From: Candidatus Cloacimonadota bacterium
Lineage (GTDB): Bacteria > Cloacimonadota > Cloacimonadia > Cloacimonadales > TCS61
Direction: 5' to 3'
Assembly: GCA_030592835.1 (NCBI GenBank)
Contig: JAUVIJ010000021.1
Coordinates: 1 to 14,313, forward strand
DNA: 14,313 nt
The notes below the pieces were generated by a model. It ran no database searches, was not told the DNA's origin, and saw only the letters and a program-made list of their open reading frames with translations. The translations under genes were made by a program, and so were the position numbers. Positions 8,040 to 14,313 of the stretch are shown here, one piece after another. How positions within the stretch are numbered: the stretch's first letter is position 1; each line of letters begins with the position of its first letter.

Positions 8040-8041
8040 AT

Positions 8042-9568
8042 CTAATAGGTATTTAACTTACCGATCTCTTGTTCGACAGCATGCAGAATTTCCCGTTTTC
8101 TGACAGCAGCCATCATATTATTGTGATCGTCATATAAAGGACGATCTTCACTTAGATGATCGACAACTTTGCGGACAGCAGAATGAGCTGCCTTAGTCCC
8201 TTTACCAAAGCTGAAATCACGGAAGTCGAGAGCTTGTGTAGCCGCAATAAATTCGATACCGAGTATACCATAAGCGTTATCCATGATCTGTCTCGATTTC
8301 AAAGCGGTATTCATTCCCATACTGACAAAATCCTCCTGGTCAGCGGCTGCTGGAATAGATTGTATGGAAGCCGGGACCGAAAGGATCCTCTGCTCGACTA
8401 TCATCATGTCAGCAGTATATTGACTAAGCATATGACCGGAGAACATACCGGCACCTTTAGTCAAGAAAGCTGGCAAGCCGACACTGAGTGCGGGGTTAAG
8501 CAAACGGTTAAGCCGACGTTCTGATATAACACAGACCATTGTGATCACGGCTCCTAACATATCCATGGGAACGGATATGGGCGAACCCTGAAAATTGGCT
8601 CCCGTAAGTACAATCTCATCGTCCGGAAGGAAGATCGGATTATCGCCTACTCCGTTTAGTTCAATCTCCAGTTGTTCTCTAGTCCAACGTAACTGATCTC
8701 GTGCAGCTCCGATGACTTGAGGAGTCGATCTCATACTGTAGGCATCCTGAACTTTGACTTTCATACCTTTCAGAAGATCTGAACCTAAGATCATTTTTTT
8801 TATATTGGATGCTGAGGTTACAGCTCCCTGGAATCCTCTCAACTTGTGCAAACGCTCATCGTAGGGTTTTAGATTAGCCATCAAAGCTTCCAATGTCATG
8901 GCTGCGGCAATCTCTGCCTGTTTAATGAAACGTTCGGCTTCGTAGACGATCAGAGCGGATATTCCGGCAGTAAGATTGCTGCCGTTAATGGCGCCAAGAC
9001 CATCTCTTGCTTCCAAACCAGGAATTGGGATTCCAGCTTTTTCCAAAGCCTTTTTCCCGGACAGCCTTTTTCCTTGATAAAAAGCTTCACCTTCACCCAT
9101 GAGAAGAAGTGCGATCTGGCTCATGGGAGAAAGATCACCACAGGCGCCGACACTGCCTTTCTCACAGACGACAGGAGTTACTCCTTTATTAAGCATATCA
9201 ACATAAGTCTGAGTAATTACCGGTCTTATCCCGGAATTTCCGTTCGCATGGCAGTTAATGCGTGATATCATAGCCGCACGGACATGTTCGATTGGACAGG
9301 GTTCGCCGATACCGGCAGAATGATTGTAGATGAGATATTTCTGGAATTGCTTGATTTGATCGTCATTCAAGACAATTTCAGAAAATTCGCCAATACCGGT
9401 GTTAACGCCGTACATAATCTCCTTTTCGACGATTTTCTTTTCGATAAAGGATCGGCAATGCTTAATTCTGTCGACAGCATCAGGATGTAGTTCAACCTTT
9501 TCCTTGCCGTAAGCAATTTTATAAACATCTTCGATTTTAAGATTTTTACCTGTGATTATAACTGACAT
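8042..9568 (-). CDS. Histidine ammonia-lyase family (MIO) enzyme with Ala-Cys-Gly cofactor motif, substrate uncertain
   Basis: A 508-residue, full-length member of the histidine/phenylalanine/tyrosine ammonia-lyase family, alignable with the neighbouring HutH from end to end. Family residues retained are Y53 (MYGVNTGIG), N195 (AINGSN), Y277 and R280 (QDAYSMRS), F326 and E412. It differs where cofactor and substrate are decided. The MIO tripeptide reads A142-C143-G144 (GSVGACGDLSPMSQ) instead of Ala-Ser-Gly. The histidine-marking Ser-His is N82-H83. The NFHGEP motif is NFQGSP, which recalls the NFQGTP of plant phenylalanine ammonia-lyase. NQEDH is DQEDF. In Pseudomonas HutH, Ser-to-Cys replacement at this site is reported to keep activity, so an active enzyme is plausible. 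Histidine, another aromatic amino acid, or aminomutase chemistry all remain possible. GGGGG lies four bases before the start. Confidence 0.88.
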   Translation of the reverse strand: MSVIITGKNLKIEDVYKIAYGKEKVELHPDAVDRIKHCRSFIEKKIVEKEIMYGVNTGIGEFSEIVLNDDQIKQFQKYLIYNHSAGIGEPCPIEHVRAAMISRINCHANGNSGIRPVITQTYVDMLNKGVTPVVCEKGSVGACGDLSPMSQIALLLMGEGEAFYQGKRLSGKKALEKAGIPIPGLEARDGLGAINGSNLTAGISALIVYEAERFIKQAEIAAAMTLEALMANLKPYDERLHKLRGFQGAVTSASNIKKMILGSDLLKGMKVKVQDAYSMRSTPQVIGAARDQLRWTREQLEIELNGVGDNPIFLPDDEIVLTGANFQGSPISVPMDMLGAVITMVCVISERRLNRLLNPALSVGLPAFLTKGAGMFSGHMLSQYTADMMIVEQRILSVPASIQSIPAAADQEDFVSMGMNTALKSRQIMDNAYGILGIEFIAATQALDFRDFSFGKGTKAAHSAVRKVVDHLSEDRPLYDDHNNMMAAVRKREILHAVEQEIGKLNTY

Positions 9569-9572
9569 TAAA

Positions 9573-9577
9573 CCCCC
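9573..9577 (-). promoter_or_regulatory. Shine-Dalgarno-like G-run of the second lyase gene
   Basis: On the minus strand five G are followed by TTTA and ATG at 9568. The spacing is short, but this is the only purine-rich site in the 30-base gap after the preceding gene, and it supports the chosen start. Confidence 0.55.
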
Positions 9578-9598
9578 GACAATTTATTTTATTATTTA

Positions 9599-10261
9599 TT
9601 AAAAATGATAGCTGCAGGAAATGTTCGGATTGAGATCGAGATCAAGATAAAAGGATATATCCATTCTCCTCATTTTTTTGGCGATCCGGAAAGAATTAAT
9701 AGCACTGATCAGATGATTTACAACAATTGTACCTGTTATAGCTTTGGCATAATCAGAGAAACTTGTGGCATCTTTTCTCTTCTTTCCGTAAGTGATACGA
9801 TCTTCGGTGCTGTCCCAGTTCCAGTAATATTCATCAGAATAAAGATTATCCTCGAGATATTGCTGAGGATCCGGTTGGCTTTCCGATTGCTCTACAATGT
9901 AAGCATTATATCCTCCCGGTTCAAAACCGGAACTGGAATATTTGGAAAGGTGATAATAGTATTGGTCTTCATAATCCATTCCAGAATCGATATGGGCATA
10001 TTTGACAGCATGATTGAATGCTTTTCTCTCGGTAAGAATTTCTTCTTCTTCGCAGTACAATTTTGAAGACCAGGCTAATACTTCCAGACCAAGAAAAACA
10101 TAACCGGATCTATTACCCATCGATAATTCTCCCCAGCCAGGAAGAATTGCTGATTTGAGAAAAGCTATTTGAGGACTCGGTTTCTCACCCCATAACGAGC
10201 TTGCTAATAACACTGTCAAGAAAAGAAGAAATAATGTTTTCCTGTTAAAATTTAATCTCAT
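9599..10261 (-). CDS. Exported protein of a three-member tandem family (third copy)
   Basis: A 220-residue protein whose N-terminus (MRLNFNRK, then LFLLFLTVLLASSLWG) is a signal peptide ending near residue 24. Next comes SAILPGWGELSMGNRSGYVF, a Pro-Gly-x-Gly-containing hydrophobic motif shared with the next two genes upstream, followed by a short hydrophobic segment. The middle is rich in Tyr, Asp and Glu (DEYYWNWDS). A conserved segment VVNHLISAINSFRIAKKM precedes a C-terminal strand ending SYHF. The motif recalls DUF5683-like proteins of Bacteroidota, but I cannot confirm the family. The terminal Phe is what outer-membrane beta-barrel assembly recognises, though the protein is small for a barrel. 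Its first 17 bases overlap the end of the preceding gene. Function unknown. Confidence 0.8.
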   Translation of the reverse strand: MRLNFNRKTLFLLFLTVLLASSLWGEKPSPQIAFLKSAILPGWGELSMGNRSGYVFLGLEVLAWSSKLYCEEEEILTERKAFNHAVKYAHIDSGMDYEDQYYYHLSKYSSSGFEPGGYNAYIVEQSESQPDPQQYLEDNLYSDEYYWNWDSTEDRITYGKKRKDATSFSDYAKAITGTIVVNHLISAINSFRIAKKMRRMDISFYLDLDLNPNISCSYHF

Positions 10262-10928
10262 AATTAATTATAAATCCTTTTTGTTTCCAGTCTGGTAGAA
10301 CAGATAACTGACCGTATTTTCTTTGATCTCTGAGGATTTTTTTACTGCTGATGAAAGTATCAAGCACACTGACGATCCTGTTGATCAGAGCTGCTGCTAT
10401 TGTGAATTTGGAATAAATCTCCAGATCCTGTTTTTCTCCTCTCTGATCACGGTATTCCATCCAGTTGGCGTTATTCTGCCAATCCCATTCCTGATCCAGG
10501 GGTATCAGATGGTTAGCAAGATATTCCTCATAAGTTTCCGGATCATAGTAAGGCGAGTTCGCACTCAAATAAATATTCCGAGCGAAGAGATAGACACTTT
10601 CGTTATATTGGTCACTGCTGGAAAAATTCTGAATAAGTTGATAGTAATTCGAAGAACTGTTCAGCGGGACACCGGCTTTGGAATAAGCAAATTGTTCATA
10701 AGAGTTGATTGCCCATTGGGTCTGGGCATCAAAGCGTAAATATGAATAGATGATCAGCATTTCCGTACAGAAAAAAATACCGGCTTTTGAATATTGTTTT
10801 GTATATAATTCACCCAATCCCGGAACAGCAGCAGACATTAATACAGCCTTTGGTATCGATATTTTATTCTGGGCGGAAATATTAACCGTTAAAATAATCA
10901 GGATCAGGAGGATAAATAATTTTCTCAT
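10245..10928 (-). CDS. Exported protein of a three-member tandem family (second copy)
   Basis: A 227-residue protein. Residues 1-20 form a signal peptide (MRKLFILLILIILTVNISAQ). SAAVPGLGELYTKQYSKAG aligns with the corresponding Pro-Gly-x-Gly motif of its two neighbours and is followed by a hydrophobic stretch. Later shared features are the Trp-rich EWDWQNNANW, an Arg-containing linker, ALINRIVSVLDTFISSKKI, and a final beta-like strand ending NYEIKF. The gene begins 4 bases after the stop of the first copy and runs 17 bases into the third copy, so the three are almost certainly one transcript. An AAGGG sits about 12 bases before the start. The C-terminal Phe and signal peptide suggest an envelope location. 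No known enzyme motif is visible, and the function is unknown. Confidence 0.8.
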   Translation of the reverse strand: MRKLFILLILIILTVNISAQNKISIPKAVLMSAAVPGLGELYTKQYSKAGIFFCTEMLIIYSYLRFDAQTQWAINSYEQFAYSKAGVPLNSSSNYYQLIQNFSSSDQYNESVYLFARNIYLSANSPYYDPETYEEYLANHLIPLDQEWDWQNNANWMEYRDQRGEKQDLEIYSKFTIAAALINRIVSVLDTFISSKKILRDQRKYGQLSVLPDWKQKGFIINYEIKF

Positions 10929-10932
10929 CTAA

Positions 10933-11790
10933 TCAGAAACCCTTGCTTACCATTATAGCGGGGGCGATCTCATTATTTACAAACACTGGTGCAAACTTGA
11001 TCTTGAAATTGTTGTTATCGGTAATATATTCAAGATTGTATCTACGAGTAACTCTCAGGGCATCGAGAGAGGCCAGAATATGGTTGGCAACGATCCCGAA
11101 ACTTATTGTATTAGCTGTACTGTAATAATCCTCCGCTTTCTGACGCATCTTGATATATTCTGCCCTTAAACTACTGTAGATCCCCTGATTTTGATCGTAA
11201 AGCTGCTGGTTTTCCTCATAATCCCCTCCATCTTCATTGATGGGGTCATTGCCTGTCCATTTGTCAAATCCATTATAATCTTGGTAGAGCCATTCTGGTC
11301 CAAAATCCCCATTCTCATAAATGGCATAGATATCATACCAGTCATTCCAGCCGAAGATGTAATGCTCGTATTTGCCAATATCTTCGTAAAAATGCTGGGT
11401 ATTGGTGTTATCCAGGTGAAAGTGATCATCATAGAAAGGATTATTCATAGTTTCCTGTAGATCAATCTGACACTGGGTCTGGTTTGCCCTGTTGTAATTC
11501 TCATCTGCAAATTCGATATATTCCTTTTTCTTATCATCACCCTGTCCGGTATAGTTGAAATATCCATACCAGAGTCCGATTTCGATCAGGGGAAAAATGT
11601 ATGCAGTTACACTTCTCGGACTAGCATAGAACTGACCGACTCCGGGTAGAAGTGCAGAAAGGAACATAGCGGTTTGCACGGATTTCTGTTCATATTGAAC
11701 ATTGATGATCCCGTTTTCGAAGTCCTGTGAAAATAATGATGAAAAGAGGAATATCAACAATATCATTGAGAAAAAGGTTAGTTTCAACAT
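10933..11790 (-). CDS. Exported protein of a three-member tandem family (first copy)
   Basis: At 285 residues this is the longest of the three. The signal peptide is MLKLTFFSM plus a Leu/Ile/Phe run ending near SLFSQ (residue ~22). It shares SALLPGVGQFYASPRSV with the motif of the other two, then a hydrophobic, aromatic segment (IEIGLWYGYF). Its central part is longer and very rich in Tyr, Asp, Asn and Trp (WNDWYDIYAIYENGDFGPEW). The common segment IVANHILASLDALRVTRRY precedes C-terminal strands ending VSKGF. An AAGGAG site 7 bases upstream of the start supports it. The gene follows the metalloprotease gene by 22 bases. The family may be DUF5683-like; this is a motif impression, not a database match. 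Function unknown. Confidence 0.82.
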   Translation of the reverse strand: MLKLTFFSMILLIFLFSSLFSQDFENGIINVQYEQKSVQTAMFLSALLPGVGQFYASPRSVTAYIFPLIEIGLWYGYFNYTGQGDDKKKEYIEFADENYNRANQTQCQIDLQETMNNPFYDDHFHLDNTNTQHFYEDIGKYEHYIFGWNDWYDIYAIYENGDFGPEWLYQDYNGFDKWTGNDPINEDGGDYEENQQLYDQNQGIYSSLRAEYIKMRQKAEDYYSTANTISFGIVANHILASLDALRVTRRYNLEYITDNNNFKIKFAPVFVNNEIAPAIMVSKGF

Positions 11791-11797
11791 TTTTTTA

Positions 11798-11803
11798 CTC
11801 CTT
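11798..11803 (-). promoter_or_regulatory. Strong Shine-Dalgarno of the first tandem-family gene
   Basis: On the minus strand AAGGAG is followed by TAAAAAA and the ATG at 11790. It lies in the 22-base gap after the metalloprotease stop and shows that the family is translated from its own site even if co-transcribed. Confidence 0.75.
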
Positions 11804-11812
11804 CTCGAAATA

Positions 11813-14313
11813 CTAATTCTCTATAGCGAGTGCTATTTTTCTGACATTCTTACCAGATCTGACAATAGCAAAATACATACCGGAGGAGATATTTTTGGTA
11901 TTCCAGACGATATCCTGATAAGAAGACGTCTCTTTTGGATAGGAATTACTTAATATAATATTACCTGCAATGTCAAAGATTTTTAATCCAATATCGCTTT
12001 TTGGATTTTCAACCCTGATCCTAACTTCACCTTTTGAGGCAGGATTAGGGTAGGCATAGGCATTCAAACTTGCTTCGGGATCGATGATATCCTGCAATGA
12101 ACCGTAAAATATCGAATAATCATTATGCCGATAGCCATTCCAGAGGATCGGGTTTTCGGGTATATTCTCACAATATGCCGCTGTAATTGTAGAGCCGGCA
12201 TCGACGTAGATAAAATACAATCTTTGAGAAACCTGATCCCAGTAGAACTGGTTCATTTGACCGTTATTATTCCAGATACTCGATAAATGTGGAGCGAAAA
12301 TCCCTTCATTATCGAAAGAAATAAGAGCATCGTTTTCGTCTTCAAAGATCAATACAGGTTGATTTGAAAATTCAACAATTCTAGGAAAGGAAAAGGGTTT
12401 AACATTTATATTTTCGAATCTGGAAGGAAATCCCTGAACCAGTGAGCCCCATAAGGTTAATGCAAAGAGTCTTTCCCCGGCTGCAAAGATCAAAAAGACT
12501 TGATCATCATTAAAAATGTTACCCAGGGCAAGCTGTGTGGGTTGTGCATCGCAATAGGATGAAAGGTTGAAGATCTGCTCTGCTTCTCCTGAATTGATTC
12601 GGTAAAGGTTCCCCTCATCGTTCAGAATAAATACGGCATTGTAATCAGGATTTGAATCACTGTAACAGATGGGAACATAATTCCCGGATATAGCAGGAAT
12701 ATCAATACTCTGGTACGACCCCGGATTTTCCGGATCTATCAGATGGACCCCATCATTATTGACACCAATAATATTCTCACCGTCATATACACAACTTATT
12801 ATAGATAATGGTAATTGTTCATCATTGAAATAGATAATATCTTCCGTAACAACAGTTAATATGTCCTTCTCGTTAATGTATAATGGTAGATCGATAACTG
12901 TTGACGAATATTCGTGTTCGATAAATTCAAAATTATAATTATTATTGCTGAGAATATATACTGAGTTATCGGATGGACAAAGAAAAGATTCTCCAATACC
13001 ATTTTTTAATTGAACTCTGGTGATCGGTTTATCCGGGATGAAATCAAGATCAAGAGCAGTTAAACTGAACCAGTCATCCGTATTTTCATCATAAAGTTTG
13101 TGATAAATATACAATTCTGACCCTGATACTACCGGGAAATCAAGAATGTTATTAGTAAAAAACTCGGTGTTTCCTGTATATCCGACAGCAGTGATTGGAT
13201 CCAGGTTTGCAATTATAGTCGTATGATCAAACAACTGCAACCCGATTTTTAAACTCATCAGTCTTTCCGCATTGAGTTCTACTTCATAGCTGCTTATGTC
13301 GTACAGGGTATAGATGGATGGATACCCGTCATTGGTCAACAATGGGGGATGAGTTGCACCAGCGAGGGAATCATTATGGGTGGCATATGGTTCTTGTCCG
13401 GGTGTATTGGGAATATCCCAACCATCGAAGATAACCGAGTTACTCAATACTGTTAAAATTGGTTTATATTTATAGAAAGGTTCGTATTCCGTACCTCGCC
13501 AGAAATATGAATAAGGATTGCCAATATCGGAGATATTATCGGCTTCGATTATTTTTACTCCCCGGTTATAATAATCACTGTTTACAGTATTATTCTCATA
13601 GTTTCCCTGCTCATAAATGATCCTTTCATCGATATGCCAGATCAGAAGACCACCACCGATAACATTACCATTCTGATCAAACCACCCTGGAAGTAGATAA
13701 TCGTATTCATAAGTGCGGGTGGAATCAGAAGGATCATCACTTATTGGTGTGGGATGAAGAATCACCCGTCCATCTGCTGAATCCCAGAGCAAAGTTCCCC
13801 CATCGCCATCGGGATCGAGCTGACGGTTTTCTAGCAAGAGATATTCGAATTCATTAAGGGGAATTTTAATAAAATAAGGAAGATCGCGGTAGGGATCATA
13901 CTTATTTTCCGAGGGAGTTAAAAATATCTCTTCATCCATGTTTATTTCAGAAAGATCTTTGAGAATTCCCCTGGCTCTGAAATCTTCTTCCCAGGCAACA
14001 AGCCTTGACCAGACTCCAGGCAAAGATGGTAATCCGCCTTCAATATAATAGATCTCATCATACTCATCATCACCATCGAGATCAACACCATGACCGATCC
14101 TACCAAGACCTCCACTGTCCATAATATCGTAATATCCCACTCCGGGATAGAAATTACTGGTATTGTACAGATCGATGAAACCCAAGGAATGCCCAAATTC
14201 GTGAACCATTACCGAGTTGATAACGCCATAACCGTAATATTCAGTAAAACCGGAGTCTTCATAAACTTCAATATCCTGAGTGATAGTTTCCGGAACATTA
14301 CAGGCATGATCAA
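11813..14313 (-). CDS. Secreted M6-like metalloprotease with C-terminal sorting domain, 5' end missing
   Basis: The frame stays open beyond the right edge; 832 residues are visible and the signal peptide and N-terminal part lie outside. The zinc site is at visible residues 37-49, HEFGHSLGFIDLY, i.e. H37-E38-x-x-H41-x-x-G44-x-x-D47, as in immune-inhibitor-A/M6 peptidases; E38 is the catalytic base and H37/H41 are metal ligands. GGGLLIWHIDE, common in the same family, and Asp/Gly-rich, possibly calcium-binding stretches (LDPDGDGG) follow. The middle to C-terminal part has repeated short strands (VYILSNNN; VHLIDPENPG; GNLYRINSG) suggesting a beta-propeller-like module. The last ~84 residues are a sorting domain starting YAYPNPASKG, with FDIAGNIIL and SSGMYFAIV. 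The protein should be an extracellular protease supplying peptides. The ATG at 14209 is internal, since the zinc motif begins just after it. Confidence 0.9.
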   Translation of the reverse strand, partial: DHACNVPETITQDIEVYEDSGFTEYYGYGVINSVMVHEFGHSLGFIDLYNTSNFYPGVGYYDIMDSGGLGRIGHGVDLDGDDEYDEIYYIEGGLPSLPGVWSRLVAWEEDFRARGILKDLSEINMDEEIFLTPSENKYDPYRDLPYFIKIPLNEFEYLLLENRQLDPDGDGGTLLWDSADGRVILHPTPISDDPSDSTRTYEYDYLLPGWFDQNGNVIGGGLLIWHIDERIIYEQGNYENNTVNSDYYNRGVKIIEADNISDIGNPYSYFWRGTEYEPFYKYKPILTVLSNSVIFDGWDIPNTPGQEPYATHNDSLAGATHPPLLTNDGYPSIYTLYDISSYEVELNAERLMSLKIGLQLFDHTTIIANLDPITAVGYTGNTEFFTNNILDFPVVSGSELYIYHKLYDENTDDWFSLTALDLDFIPDKPITRVQLKNGIGESFLCPSDNSVYILSNNNYNFEFIEHEYSSTVIDLPLYINEKDILTVVTEDIIYFNDEQLPLSIISCVYDGENIIGVNNDGVHLIDPENPGSYQSIDIPAISGNYVPICYSDSNPDYNAVFILNDEGNLYRINSGEAEQIFNLSSYCDAQPTQLALGNIFNDDQVFLIFAAGERLFALTLWGSLVQGFPSRFENINVKPFSFPRIVEFSNQPVLIFEDENDALISFDNEGIFAPHLSSIWNNNGQMNQFYWDQVSQRLYFIYVDAGSTITAAYCENIPENPILWNGYRHNDYSIFYGSLQDIIDPEASLNAYAYPNPASKGEVRIRVENPKSDIGLKIFDIAGNIILSNSYPKETSSYQDIVWNTKNISSGMYFAIVRSGKNVRKIALAIEN

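Noticed and set aside
9605..10066. 153-codon plus-strand open frame opposite the third tandem-family gene
   Set aside because: It is antisense to a gene supported by two paralogues and a signal peptide. The frame appears to be a by-product of the opposite coding strand.
10323..10739. 138-codon plus-strand open frame opposite the second tandem-family gene
   Set aside because: It is antisense to a well-supported paralogue, with no ribosome site and no recognisable domain.
14207..14209. ATG at 14209 as the true start of the metalloprotease
   Set aside because: The frame continues open to the window edge with sensible sequence (NSVMVHEFGH), and the zinc motif would begin two residues after the start, so the gene must extend outside the window.
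1..14313. CRISPR arrays, tRNA or rRNA genes, insertion sequences, phage or known defence genes
   Set aside because: I saw no regularly spaced short repeats, cloverleaf or rRNA-like sequence, transposase or integrase motifs, or terminal inverted repeats. Nearly all bases are accounted for by the listed genes.

Overview
The window looks like a chromosomal segment of an A+T-rich, double-membraned bacterium of the FCB superphylum, most like Cloacimonadota or a related candidate phylum. The pointers are secreted proteins ending in YPNPFNP-type C-terminal sorting (FlgD-Ig-like) domains, a lipoprotein whose mature end reads CAYYNTFYNAK, and small signal-peptide proteins ending in Phe. This placement is inferred from protein style; there is no rRNA or marker set here to confirm it.

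Left part, plus strand (1-2751). Two tandem paralogues encode large secreted proteins with sialidase-like Asp-box repeats and a C-terminal sorting domain. The first is cut by the left window edge (stop at 544). The second is complete once its start is moved to 611, where a strong Shine-Dalgarno and a signal peptide agree. Each is followed by a strong intrinsic terminator, and the two hairpins share the same outer stem and a GATG loop region. The second terminator is symmetrical and also serves the convergent minus-strand genes.

Right part, minus strand (14313 down to 2757). Nine genes lie head to tail with gaps of at most 69 bases or with short overlaps. In transcription order they are: a secreted M6-type metalloprotease (N-terminus beyond the right edge), three related small exported proteins, two histidine ammonia-lyase family enzymes, a large TPR lipoprotein with a TonB-like C-terminal domain, a polytopic membrane protein resembling a degenerate EcfT, and truA. 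The last three are joined by ATGA stop-start overlaps. The only plausible internal break is the 69-base gap between the two lyase genes, which holds a hairpin.

How they work together: hutH1 (6452-7972) keeps every hallmark of histidine ammonia-lyase and would deaminate histidine to urocanate. The second lyase has a Cys in the cofactor-forming tripeptide and a changed substrate pocket, so its substrate is open. No other Hut-pathway gene is present. The M6 protease, the Asp-box proteins, the three exported proteins and the TPR lipoprotein are all envelope or secreted factors, which would suit an organism living on protein and amino acids; that link is inference. I found no RNA genes, CRISPR array, mobile element or recognisable defence system, and no gene-free stretch longer than 300 bases. 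The best candidates for something unusual are the Ala-Cys-Gly lyase, the EcfT-like protein coupled to truA, and the TPR-TonB lipoprotein.
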